In this document: one piece after another, positions 1-7,154 of the stretch | Layout: every line of letters begins with the position of its first letter | How positions within the stretch are numbered: position 1 is the first letter of the stretch | Assembly: GCA_900549085.1 (NCBI GenBank) | Contig: URMO01000048.1 | Location: 1 to 14,906 of the forward strand | DNA from: an uncultured Collinsella sp. | GTDB lineage: Bacteria > Actinomycetota > Coriobacteriia > Coriobacteriales > Coriobacteriaceae | DNA length: 14,906 nucleotides | Direction: 5' to 3' | Translations under genes and position numbers: made by a program | Notes under the pieces: generated by a model | The model's database searches: none | What the model was told of the DNA's origin: nothing | Seen by the model: only the letters and a program-made list of their open reading frames with translations

Positions 1-183
1 CGCACTTCGTGCGGCGAGGGCTTCTTGCGTCTTGCGGAATATTTTGGGAGATAGCCCAAGCAGCCCCGGCGGGGGTCCTGTGTAGTCACCCTTTAGGCGG
101 AACTCTCCTAATTATTTGGATGAGTCGTTTACTTACTTGTGCTGTTACCGTCTTCCCGCTGTTGTTGGGGTATGCTTTGTTCG
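1..183. other. Upstream intergenic region, no gene seen
   Basis: This stretch precedes the repressor gene. It begins with a 13-nt hairpin (CGCAC, loop TTC, GTGCG, positions 1-13) that could be the end of an upstream gene's terminator, but the window is cut here. A second weak 5-bp hairpin lies at 93-111 and is followed by TTATTT. I see no protein with a ribosome site and no RNA gene. A possible promoter is TTGTTG (162-167), 16 nt, TATGTA (184-189); the match is weak. Confidence 0.4.
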
Positions 184-184
184 T

Positions 185-201
185 ATGTAAACGTTTGACA
201 T
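185..201. promoter_or_regulatory. LacI-type operator in front of the repressor gene (autoregulation)
   Basis: The sequence ATGTAAACGTTTGACAT is a near-palindrome centred on CG at 192/193. It shares the AAACG-TTTGACATA core with three sites before the downstream hydrolase gene (centres near 1295, 1341 and 1358). Its position just before the ribosome site of the LacI-type gene suggests autoregulation by blocking the promoter or early elongation. The site is read from the sequence; the identity of the binding protein is inferred from shared sites and adjacency. Confidence 0.75.
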
Positions 202-220
202 GTTGATGGGGGAGGGTGCT

Positions 221-1231
221 ATGGCTCGCGAGGGCGCTCGTTCTAAGGATTCTGCTAAGCCTGGCATCAAGGAAGTTGCAGCGGTGGCGGGGGTTTCGCC
301 TACTACGGTATCTCGCGTGCTTAATAATCGCGGCTATATTAGCCAAGAGACCCGCGATAAGGTCCATGCCGCGATGGAGCGCATCAACTATACGCCCAAC
401 GATATCGCCCGTGCCATGCTCAACGGTCGCCTGAATCTTATCGGTATGATCGTTCCCTTTGTGAGCAGCCCGTTCCATGCTCAGGTTGTGCAGGCGGTCG
501 AGCGCACGTTAGCGGAAAACGGCTTTAAGATGTTGCTGTGCAACAGCGCCAATCGACCCGATCTTGAGCGTTCCTATATTGACATGCTCCGCCGCAATAT
601 GGTCGACGGCGTCATCGTCAACTCCCTCAATATCGGTGCCGAGGCATATGCCGAGATGGGCTTGAGCCTGGTTGGCATCGACTGCGATCTTGGCGAGGGC
701 TCTGTCCAGATTGCAAGTGACAGCTATGGCATCGGCGAGCTCGCCACGCGCCGTCTGATTGATGACGGCTGCAGGCGTATCCTGTGCCTGCGCAGCAATA
801 GCCGCATGCGCATGCCTGCCAATAAGCGTACCGATGCCTACCTCGATGTTGTTGAGCAGGCCGGTTTGTCCGCGCTTGTCCGTGAGGTTGAGTTCGTTAA
901 GCCCGACGACGAAAAGGGCGCGGTCGTTGCGAAGATCCTCGATGAGAACCCCGATATTGACGGCATCTTTGCGGGAGACGATACGATGGCGGCCATCTGT
1001 CTCAACGTGATGAAGCAGCGCGGCTTGAGCGCTCCAGACGATATTAAGGTCGTGGGCGCGGATGGTGCCCGCCGAACTATGACGTTTATGCCTGACTTAA
1101 CAACCGTACGTCAAGATATCGATCGCATCGGAGAGCTCGCGGCGCAATCCATCATCGCTCTTATTAACGGCGATAATCCCGAATCGAATATCAAGCTTCC
1201 CGTTGAACTCATTGAGGGCAAAACCGCGTAG
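221..1231 (+). CDS. scrR: LacI-family sucrose/fructoside operon repressor
   Basis: A 336-residue LacI/GalR-family transcription repressor. The N-terminal helix-turn-helix is at about residues 16-35 (IKEVAAVAGVSPTTVSRVLN), the hinge helix at about 57-72, and residues 73-336 form the periplasmic-binding-type effector domain (IGMIVP start, FAGDDTMA and DLTTVRQD near the end). I chose ATG 221 because GGAGGG (211-216) sits 5 nt upstream; the in-frame ATG at 200 has no ribosome site and lies in the operator. The gene heads a sucrose hydrolase/PTS cluster, and its promoter region and that of the next gene carry the same operator, so it probably senses sucrose-6-phosphate, fructose or a related sugar phosphate. 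The family call is firm; the scrR name and effector are inferred from context. Confidence 0.85.
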   Translation: MAREGARSKDSAKPGIKEVAAVAGVSPTTVSRVLNNRGYISQETRDKVHAAMERINYTPNDIARAMLNGRLNLIGMIVPFVSSPFHAQVVQAVERTLAENGFKMLLCNSANRPDLERSYIDMLRRNMVDGVIVNSLNIGAEAYAEMGLSLVGIDCDLGEGSVQIASDSYGIGELATRRLIDDGCRRILCLRSNSRMRMPANKRTDAYLDVVEQAGLSALVREVEFVKPDDEKGAVVAKILDENPDIDGIFAGDDTMAAICLNVMKQRGLSAPDDIKVVGADGARRTMTFMPDLTTVRQDIDRIGELAAQSIIALINGDNPESNIKLPVELIEGKTA

Positions 1232-1284
1232 TTCATCCCGTGCCAAAAGAATTCCTCAAACGCCTCTGATGACCGTTCACCGGC

Positions 1285-1302
1285 ATATGTCAACCGTTTG
1301 CC
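1285..1302. promoter_or_regulatory. LacI-type operator, upstream copy (inverted orientation)
   Basis: ATATGTCAACCGTTTGCC is the reverse-orientation version of the operator in the nearby promoter (centre 1295/1296). It lies 46 bp upstream of the next copy, a spacing that could allow a DNA loop between repressor dimers. The similarity is seen directly; looping is inference. Confidence 0.6.
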
Positions 1303-1333
1303 GACGACTGGAACTGCGAAAAGACGTATTGGT

Positions 1334-1369
1334 GTGAAAACGTTTGACATATGAAAACGATTGACATAT
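1334..1369 (+). promoter_or_regulatory. Promoter of the hydrolase/PTS operon with two abutting LacI-type operators
   Basis: Two copies of the operator lie side by side: TGAAAACGTTTGACATAT (1335-1352) and TGAAAACGATTGACATAT (1352-1369), with centres 17 bp apart. The first supplies a consensus -35 TTGACA (1344-1349); 17 nt later TATCTT (1367-1372) makes a fair -10. The second operator fills the spacer and touches the -10, so repressor binding would exclude RNA polymerase. The second copy's TTGACA (1361-1366) is an alternative -35 but has no good -10. Confidence 0.75.
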
Positions 1370-1414
1370 CTTGCCATTGTACCGAGTTAGTATGTCGTGG
1401 AAAGGAAGTCTCGG

Positions 1415-2797
1415 ATGCACAAGGTGTATTACCAGCCTGAGGGAATTTGGGTAGGCGACATCATGCCGTACGGCGAGGACGGCACGTTCTATCTCTATCA
1501 TCAGCGTGACACGCGTAACCCCGGACCTTTCGGAGAGCCGTTTGGCTGGGCACTCGCTACGACCAAGGATTTCGTCAACTACAAGGACTTTGGCGAGAGC
1601 CTTGAGCGTGGCGGCGACGAGGAAGTCGACCAGTATGTTTATGCCGGCACGGTGTTTAAGGTGGGCGACAAATACCATGCGCTCTACACTGGTTGCAATC
1701 GCGATAAGGTCCGCGCACGTTTGATGAAACAGGTTCTTCTTCACGCAACGAGTGACGACGCCGTCAAGTGGGAGAAGAACATCGCCGAGACGCTGCTTCC
1801 GCCCCAGGAGGGTTACGATGACCGCAACTGGCGCGATCCCTTTGTGCTTTGGGATGAGGAGAACGAAGAGTACATGCTCATCCTCGGCACGCGTGTGGGC
1901 GAGGACAAGCGTCTGATGACCGGTCGTCTGGTCAAGTTCACCTCCAAGGACCTGGATACCTGGGAGTTCCAGGGCGACTGGTGGAATCCGGGCCTGTACA
2001 CCATGTTCGAGATGCCTGATCTCTTTAAGATGGGCGACTGGTGGTATCTGGTGTTCTCCGAGTACAGTGATGGCAACAAGACCCGTTACCGCATGTCTCG
2101 CTCTATCAACGGTCCTTGGATCACTCCTGCGGACGATTCCTTCGATGGCCGCGCGTACTATGCCGCACGTACCGCATTTGACGGCGAGCGCCGCGTTCTC
2201 TTTGGTTGGGTTCCTACGCGTGACGAGGGCGGCGACCCCAGCTCTTACCTGTGGGGTGGCACCTTTATGCCTCTCGAGATCGTTCAGCGTGCCGACGGAA
2301 CGCTCGGCACCAAGCTCCCCGACAGCATGCTTGGCGCCTTTGGCGAGGCTAAGGCAGTCGAGGCCTTTGAACTTTCCTGCGAGTCGGGCAAGGTCGAGCA
2401 GGTGCTCGCCGCGGATGCCGGCTCCACCTATATGCTTGACGCCGACATCGAGCTCGCCGGTAACGCTGCCGGCTTCTCGGTGAAGCTTGCCGAGGACGCC
2501 GAGTCCGGTCTTGCCTATGAGTTCCGCGCCAACCTGCGTGAGGGCAAGCTCGAGTTTACGGCTGCCCCCCAGTATCCATGGTTCCAGGTCAACAACATGG
2601 GCCTCGAGCGTCCGTTGTTCTTTAAGGGCGAGGGCACTCACCATGTGCGTCTGGTCGTCGACGACGACATCGCGACCATCTTTGTCGATGATGTTGCGCT
2701 CAACGCTCGCTTCTGCAACAAGCAGGGCCAGGGTGTGGCGCTTACCGTCACCGACGGTGCGCTCAAGTGCGCAAACGCAACGATCGCGTCTCTGTAG
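1415..2797 (+). CDS. Divergent GH32-type beta-fructosidase-like hydrolase
   Basis: A 460-residue cytoplasmic enzyme of the GH32/GH43 five-bladed propeller fold. The usual N-terminal WMNDPN nucleophile motif is replaced by WVGDIMPY (Asp15 the likely nucleophile); NWRDPF (Asp141, transition-state stabiliser) and FEMPDLF (Glu199, acid/base, without the usual Cys) are the other two catalytic acids. Residues from about 310 resemble a C-terminal beta-sandwich. ATG 1415 follows AAAGGAAG (1401-1408); the earlier GTG at 1397 has no ribosome site. It is first in an operon with a sucrose-type PTS permease and is operator-controlled. With a classical sucrose-6-phosphate hydrolase also present, this one probably takes a different fructoside or phosphorylated sugar. 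The fold and acids are secure; the substrate is unknown. Confidence 0.8.
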   Translation: MHKVYYQPEGIWVGDIMPYGEDGTFYLYHQRDTRNPGPFGEPFGWALATTKDFVNYKDFGESLERGGDEEVDQYVYAGTVFKVGDKYHALYTGCNRDKVRARLMKQVLLHATSDDAVKWEKNIAETLLPPQEGYDDRNWRDPFVLWDEENEEYMLILGTRVGEDKRLMTGRLVKFTSKDLDTWEFQGDWWNPGLYTMFEMPDLFKMGDWWYLVFSEYSDGNKTRYRMSRSINGPWITPADDSFDGRAYYAARTAFDGERRVLFGWVPTRDEGGDPSSYLWGGTFMPLEIVQRADGTLGTKLPDSMLGAFGEAKAVEAFELSCESGKVEQVLAADAGSTYMLDADIELAGNAAGFSVKLAEDAESGLAYEFRANLREGKLEFTAAPQYPWFQVNNMGLERPLFFKGEGTHHVRLVVDDDIATIFVDDVALNARFCNKQGQGVALTVTDGALKCANATIASL

Positions 2798-2842
2798 CGG
2801 CAACGAACCGTTTTATGATTTAGAAAAGGAATGGAGAGGAAC

Positions 2843-4294
2843 ATGGACTACAAAGTAGTGTCTCAGCAGGTCGTCGATAACGTCGGCGGTCTGGAGAACA
2901 TCGAGGGCGCCACGCATTGCGTTACGCGTCTGCGTCTGGTGCTCAAGGATACGAGCAAGTACAACAAGGCCGAGCTCGAAAACATCGATGGCGTCAAGGG
3001 CGTGCTGTACAACAGCGGCCAGCTCATGATCATCTTCGGTACCGGCACCGTCAACAAGGTCTACGATGAGTTTATGGCTCTGACGGGCGTTAAGGAGATC
3101 AGCGCTTCCGAGGTCAAGGGCGCCGAGGCGGACAAGAAAGGCAAGTTCTTCTCTGTCCTCAAGGTGTTCTCGGACATCTTTATCCCCATCATTCCCGCCT
3201 TCGTCGGTGCCGCTATCATCATCGGCCTTAAGTCGCTGATCGTTGCCAACGGCCTCTTTGGCATGGAGGGCAGCCTCGCCGACCACAGCGAGTTCCTCAA
3301 GAACCTCGCAAGCTTCTTTGCCATTATTGCCACCACCTTTGACTACCTGCCTGTCCTGGTTATGTATAGCGCGGTCAAGCGTTTTGGCGGCAACCCGATC
3401 CTGGGTATCCTCGTCGGTATCGTCATGGTTCACCCGAGCCTTATGAACCGTAACGCGTTCGTTATGGATCCGTCGGGTGCTGAGTACTGGAACTTTGGTC
3501 CGCTCTCCATCCCCATGGTTGCTTTCCAGGGCGGCGTGTTCCCCGCAATCCTGACTGCCTGGTTTATGGCCAAGGTCGAGAAGATTGCCCAGAAGTACAT
3601 CCCTGAGGTCGTCTCGTTTGTCTTTGTCCCGACCGTTACCCTGATTCTTGCTAACGTTGCCCTGTTCACCGTGTTCGGCCCGCTCGGCAACCTGATCGGC
3701 GACGTCCTCGCTGGCGTAATCGATGTCCTGTACAACAGGATGGGCGTCTTTGGCGCCTTTGTCTTCGCCGCGTTCCTGCAGCCGCTCGTCGTTACCGGTA
3801 CGCATCAGTTCATCCAGGGTATTGAGGCCAACCTCGTTGCCACGACCGGCTTCAACTACATCCAGGCCATCTGGTCGGTTTCCATCATCGCCCAGGGCGG
3901 CGGCGCCATCGGCATGTATCTCATTCACAAGAAACACTCCAAAGAGCGCAACATCTGCATGTCGTCCTTTATCCCGACGCTGGTCGGTATCTCCGAGCCC
4001 GCAATCTTTGCTGCAAACATGCGCTACTCGATCATCCCGTTCGTCTGCGCTTGCATCGGTGCAGGCTGCGGCGGTGCCTTCGTGAAGCTCTTTGAGGTGC
4101 GCGCTATCGGTCAGGGTCTGACCGGTGTGCTTGGCCTGCTCATCGTTACGCCCGAGACGCTCGTGTGGTATGTGGTCGGCAATCTCATCGCCTTTATCGT
4201 GCCGATCGTCTTGATCTTTGCCTACAACAAGGCAAAGGGCGTGCCGACCACCGATGAAGAGGGCGCTGGCGCTGGCTTCGACGTTAGCTTCTAG
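2843..4294 (+). CDS. scrA: PTS sucrose-family transporter subunit IIBC
   Basis: A 483-residue PTS permease that imports a sugar and phosphorylates it. The IIB domain (residues 1-85) carries the phospho-cysteine motif GATHCVTRLR with Cys26. The IIC domain (from about 105) is strongly hydrophobic with about ten membrane segments and has the signature GISEPAIF (Glu385), as in the glucose/sucrose family. It ends without a IIA domain, so it must borrow a IIA encoded elsewhere. ATG 2843 is preferred to ATG 2831 because GGAGAGGA (2833-2840) lies between them, though its spacing is tight. It lies 45 nt after the divergent GH32 gene, probably in the same transcript. Sucrose is the most likely substrate given the scrB-like gene downstream; trehalose or another disaccharide cannot be excluded. 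Confidence 0.85.
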   Translation: MDYKVVSQQVVDNVGGLENIEGATHCVTRLRLVLKDTSKYNKAELENIDGVKGVLYNSGQLMIIFGTGTVNKVYDEFMALTGVKEISASEVKGAEADKKGKFFSVLKVFSDIFIPIIPAFVGAAIIIGLKSLIVANGLFGMEGSLADHSEFLKNLASFFAIIATTFDYLPVLVMYSAVKRFGGNPILGILVGIVMVHPSLMNRNAFVMDPSGAEYWNFGPLSIPMVAFQGGVFPAILTAWFMAKVEKIAQKYIPEVVSFVFVPTVTLILANVALFTVFGPLGNLIGDVLAGVIDVLYNRMGVFGAFVFAAFLQPLVVTGTHQFIQGIEANLVATTGFNYIQAIWSVSIIAQGGGAIGMYLIHKKHSKERNICMSSFIPTLVGISEPAIFAANMRYSIIPFVCACIGAGCGGAFVKLFEVRAIGQGLTGVLGLLIVTPETLVWYVVGNLIAFIVPIVLIFAYNKAKGVPTTDEEGAGAGFDVSF

Positions 4295-4331
4295 TTGAGC
4301 CGTTCAGCGTAATCTGAGGATAAGTCCATTT

Positions 4332-4373
4332 GGGGAAGGGCGTTCGACTCGTGTGAGTCGAGCGTCCTTCCCC
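4332..4373 (+). terminator. Long intercistronic hairpin between permease and scrB
   Basis: Two 19-nt arms (4332-4350 and 4355-4373) pair along their full length, with G-U pairs at two places, around a GTGT loop. No run of T follows (next bases are ATAGACG), so it is not a standard Rho-independent terminator. It may act as a partial terminator or as an RNA-stability element that protects the upstream message and lowers scrB expression. The structure is seen; the function is inferred. Confidence 0.6.
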
Positions 4374-4395
4374 ATAGACGAGAAAGTCAACGGCG

Positions 4396-5838
4396 ATGTT
4401 TAATCAAAAAAATAAGGTGACACGCGCGGACTATGAGCAATGGCGTGCCGGACAGGATGAGACGGCGGGTCGCATCGCGTCCGACCCCGATAGGCTCCTG
4501 TTCCATGTGGAGCCTGAGCTTGGCTGGCTCAACGATCCCAACGGTTTGGTGCAGATCGGTGATACGTATCACATCTATCACCAATACGATCCATTCGATG
4601 CTGCGCATGGCGGTCCAGTGCTTTGGAATCATCTGACAACAAAGGATTTTGTGACGTACGAAAATTGCGGCCCTGTGCTGTTCCCCGATTCCGATTTGGA
4701 TTCGAGCGGAGCGTATTCTGGTTCTGCCTTTGTACGTGATGGCAAGATTCACTACTTCTATACCGGCAACGTCAAGCATTTTGACCGCGATGATTACGAC
4801 TACGTGTTGACGGGCCGTGAGCAAAACCAGATTCATATGGTTGCCGAGAATCCCGACGAATTGGGCGAGAAGCGCATAGCTGTTGGGCCGATCGATTACC
4901 CCGACGATATCGGTACGCACGTGCGCGACCCCAAAATCCTTGAACACGATGGTATCTACTACATGGTTCTCGGCGCTCGTACGAAAGACGACCGTGGCTG
5001 CGTGCTTGTCTATACCTCGAGCGATCTAGAGGACTGGAGCTATGCGACGCGCATTGAGCTAGGCGAGAAGTTTGGTTTTATGTGGGAGTGTCCTGATCTG
5101 TTTGAGCTCGATGGCGAGCTTATTCTCGTTTGCTGTCCGCAGGACGTGCCCGCCGATGGCTGGCGTTACCGCAATCCGCATCAGTGCGTGTGGTTTTCCA
5201 TCGAGGCCGATTGGGAGGCGCCGAGCTTTAAGATCGTCGGCCAGGGCATGCCTCCGATGGTCGATGCCGGTTTTGATTTCTATGCCCCGCAGTCCTTTGA
5301 GGATGCGGCAGGTCGGCGTTTGATGATCGGATGGTCGGGTTGCCCCGATGCGACGACAGAAAGCCCGACGGTGGCACGCGGATGGCAGTGCGCGTTGACG
5401 GTGCCGAGAGAGCTGAGCATGCGCGGCGGCAAGCTCTGCCAGCAGCCGGCGCACGAGATTGAGAGGATGCGCGGCGACTGCGTTCGTGCTGTAGGCGGAG
5501 AGACCGTCGAGGAGCCGGGACGCCTGTTTGATCTTGTGGTTTCCTGTGAGGGCGCCAAGATGGTTGAGCTCGAGATCCGCAAGGGTGTCTTTGTGCGCTA
5601 TGCAGACGGGATGCTTGCCCTCGACATGGGTGACGAAGGCTATGGGCGCGACCGGAGGTCGATCGAGCTCGGTGAGCTTCGCGACCTGCGCGTGCTTTCG
5701 GACACTACGATGGTCGAGATTTTTGCAAATGACGGCGAGGCGGCACTTACGAGCCGTACCTATTCGCCGGCGGTTTCGGCGATGGGGTTTCATGCCAAGG
5801 GTGCGGCGTCGATGAATTTCTACCGCCTCGCGCATTAA
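4396..5838 (+). CDS. scrB: Sucrose-6-phosphate hydrolase (GH32)
   Basis: A 480-residue GH32 invertase-type enzyme that would cleave PTS-delivered sucrose-6-phosphate into glucose-6-phosphate and fructose in the cytoplasm. All three family signatures are present: WLNDPNG with nucleophile Asp47, VRDPK with Asp178, and WECPDLF with acid/base Glu231. Residues from about 350 form the C-terminal beta-sandwich, ending in the typical FAND and FYRLAH strands. The length matches ScrB/SacA proteins. There is no signal peptide, in keeping with an intracellular phosphorylated substrate. The ribosome site is weak (GAGAAAG, 4380-4386, 9 nt from ATG). It follows the IIBC gene by about 100 nt and a long hairpin, so it is probably co-transcribed at a lower level. 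Confidence 0.9.
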   Translation: MFNQKNKVTRADYEQWRAGQDETAGRIASDPDRLLFHVEPELGWLNDPNGLVQIGDTYHIYHQYDPFDAAHGGPVLWNHLTTKDFVTYENCGPVLFPDSDLDSSGAYSGSAFVRDGKIHYFYTGNVKHFDRDDYDYVLTGREQNQIHMVAENPDELGEKRIAVGPIDYPDDIGTHVRDPKILEHDGIYYMVLGARTKDDRGCVLVYTSSDLEDWSYATRIELGEKFGFMWECPDLFELDGELILVCCPQDVPADGWRYRNPHQCVWFSIEADWEAPSFKIVGQGMPPMVDAGFDFYAPQSFEDAAGRRLMIGWSGCPDATTESPTVARGWQCALTVPRELSMRGGKLCQQPAHEIERMRGDCVRAVGGETVEEPGRLFDLVVSCEGAKMVELEIRKGVFVRYADGMLALDMGDEGYGRDRRSIELGELRDLRVLSDTTMVEIFANDGEAALTSRTYSPAVSAMGFHAKGAASMNFYRLAH

Positions 5839-5897
5839 CCGTGCGTGGAGCACGATTGGACTTGCTGGGCGGAATGTGTCGCAGTTGCCGCAGCGAA

Positions 5898-5964
5898 CTA
5901 CCGTTTATCGCGTATAGCTACCGTTTGCGGGATAAGTAACACTCCTTAATAAGCCGTGTAATAT
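5898..5964 (+). promoter_or_regulatory. Promoter of degV with tandem CTACCGTTT activator-like repeats
   Basis: A tandem repeat of period 20 nt, CTACCGTTT at 5898-5906 and 5918-5926, each followed by a related GC-then-ATA tail, lies just upstream of a promoter: GTAACA (5936-5941), 17 nt, TAATAT (5959-5964). The 20-bp period puts both copies on the same DNA face, as for an activator or a cooperative repressor. A second pair, CTTAATAAGC (5945-5954) and CTTAGATAAGC (5965-5975), flanks the -10. The binding protein is unknown. Confidence 0.55.
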
Positions 5965-5985
5965 CTTAGATAAGCACGGAGTTTT

Positions 5986-6034
5986 CCAGGGAGACGCTGT
6001 CCTTTGTTGTGCGCAAGGGGCGGCGTCTCTTTGG
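5986..6034 (+). promoter_or_regulatory. Stem-loop in the 5' leader of degV
   Basis: Positions 5986-5997 (CCAGGGAGACGC) pair with 6023-6034 (GCGTCTCTTTGG), a 12-bp stem with two G-U pairs around a 25-nt loop. It falls just after the expected transcription start, more than 70 nt before the coding region, so it could be a leader regulatory element or a stability hairpin. There is only a short T3 within the right arm, which argues against a simple terminator. I do not recognise a known riboswitch class. Confidence 0.4.
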
Positions 6035-6107
6035 CGCTTAGATGCCGTTGTGCAACAGCGCGGCGCGCGTGTCATGTATTGAAAAGCCAATGTCGAGATG
6101 GGTCGTG

Positions 6108-6968
6108 ATGATAATGGGCAAGTACGTAATCGTGGTTGAATCTGGTTCGGATGTGACGCCAGAGCTCTGCGAACGCTACGGCATCGTGCGCGTGCCTATG
6201 CATGTCACGATTGGCGACGAGACTGTCGAGGACGGCTCGATCGATCCGCTCGAGATTTATTCGCGCTGCAACGAGTTTGGCGTAATGCCCAAGACCAGCG
6301 GCTGCGCGCCTGCGGATTTTGCTCACGTGTACGACCGCATTCACGCTGAGCAGCCTGACGCGACCATTTTACATCTTGCGTATTCCGAGGCCACGACCTG
6401 CTCGCATCAATCATCGAAGATCGCTGCTAAGGGTCGCGACTACGTCTACTCCATGGACACGCGCTTTGTCTCGGTGGGCCAGTCGCTCGTTGTCGTCGAG
6501 ACCGCCAAGTATATTGAGGCTCACCCCGATGCTACCGTCGACGAGATCTTTGCATTTACGAACTCCGTCATGGACCGCGTGCTGTTGGGCTTTGTTCCTA
6601 CCGACCTTGCCTTCCTTAAGGCGGGCGGTCGTCTGTCAAACGTCGCGTTCCTTGGCGCTCACCTGCTCAAGATCAAGCCCTGCATTGAGGTAACGGGCGG
6701 TAAGTTTGTGGCGACCAAGAAGTTCCGCGGCTCTATGCTCAAATGTGCCCGTGCCTTTATTGACCACATGGTTGCCAAGGGCGAGATTGACTACTCGCAC
6801 ATTGGTCTGGCGTATTCTGTGGGCCTTTCCCAGGAGCTGCGTGACGACATGGAAGTCTATGCGCACGACCTGGGCTTTAAGGACATTACCTGGACTCAGG
6901 TCGGCGGCGTCATCTCGAGCCATTGCGGCCCGACCGCCTTCGGTGCGGTACTCACGCTCAAGGCGTAA
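6108..6968 (+). CDS. DegV-family fatty-acid-binding protein
   Basis: A 286-residue DegV-family protein. Members bind a long-chain fatty acid in the cleft between two domains, and some (FakB) present it to the fatty acid kinase FakA for phospholipid synthesis. Visible family marks are VESGSDV at the N-terminus (residues 10-16), the KTSGCAPADF segment (62-71) at the usual TSQPS lipid-head site, DTRFVSVGQ (117-125), LKAGGRLS (170-177) and SHCGPTAFG near the C-terminus. I chose ATG 6108 (MIMGKYV); upstream in-frame ATGs at 6042 and 6090 would add residues not typical of the family, and ATG 6114 is an alternative. No kinase partner gene lies nearby. It stands alone with its own promoter and strong terminator. 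Confidence 0.85.
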   Translation: MIMGKYVIVVESGSDVTPELCERYGIVRVPMHVTIGDETVEDGSIDPLEIYSRCNEFGVMPKTSGCAPADFAHVYDRIHAEQPDATILHLAYSEATTCSHQSSKIAAKGRDYVYSMDTRFVSVGQSLVVVETAKYIEAHPDATVDEIFAFTNSVMDRVLLGFVPTDLAFLKAGGRLSNVAFLGAHLLKIKPCIEVTGGKFVATKKFRGSMLKCARAFIDHMVAKGEIDYSHIGLAYSVGLSQELRDDMEVYAHDLGFKDITWTQVGGVISSHCGPTAFGAVLTLKA

Positions 6969-6999
6969 GGCCTGGCATCTATCGATTTCTATTGCCACG

Positions 7000-7036
7000 G
7001 CGGCGGGCGGGTTGCGATAACCCTCCCGCCGCTTTT
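7000..7036 (+). terminator. Rho-independent terminator after degV
   Basis: GCGGCGGGCGGGTT (7000-7013) pairs with AACCCTCCCGCCGC (7019-7032) with one mismatch, followed by TTTT (7033-7036). It ends the degV transcript. Confidence 0.9.
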
Positions 7037-7099
7037 GCGTGGAGTCAAATAGGACGACCTAATTGACCTCTAAACCGTTTCGCCATCATATGTATGGGC

Positions 7100-7105
7100 T
7101 AGAAT
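7100..7105 (+). promoter_or_regulatory. Candidate -10 element for pflA
   Basis: TAGAAT at 7100-7105 is a good -10 located 50 nt before the chosen start codon, but the region 17 nt upstream (GTTTCG) is a poor -35. TTGACC at 7063-7068 is a better -35 but is too far away. A separate promoter is expected because a strong terminator precedes this gene. Confidence 0.35.
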
Positions 7106-7154
7106 GGCTCTGGCATTTATGTAACTAAAACCAATGAGAGGCAAGGTAGCGGGA

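Noticed and set aside
9..206. 65-codon frame before the repressor gene
   Set aside because: No ribosome site, overlaps the operator and ends just before the repressor start; no similarity recognised.
1277..2803. 508-codon open frame on the minus strand opposite the GH32 gene
   Set aside because: It mirrors the plus-strand gene in a GC-biased region, has no recognisable domain and would overlap the operators; the plus-strand frame has all catalytic motifs.
2813..3937. 374-codon minus-strand frame opposite the PTS gene
   Set aside because: Low-complexity, Asp/Glu/Gly/Asn-rich product typical of an antisense shadow; no ribosome site or family.
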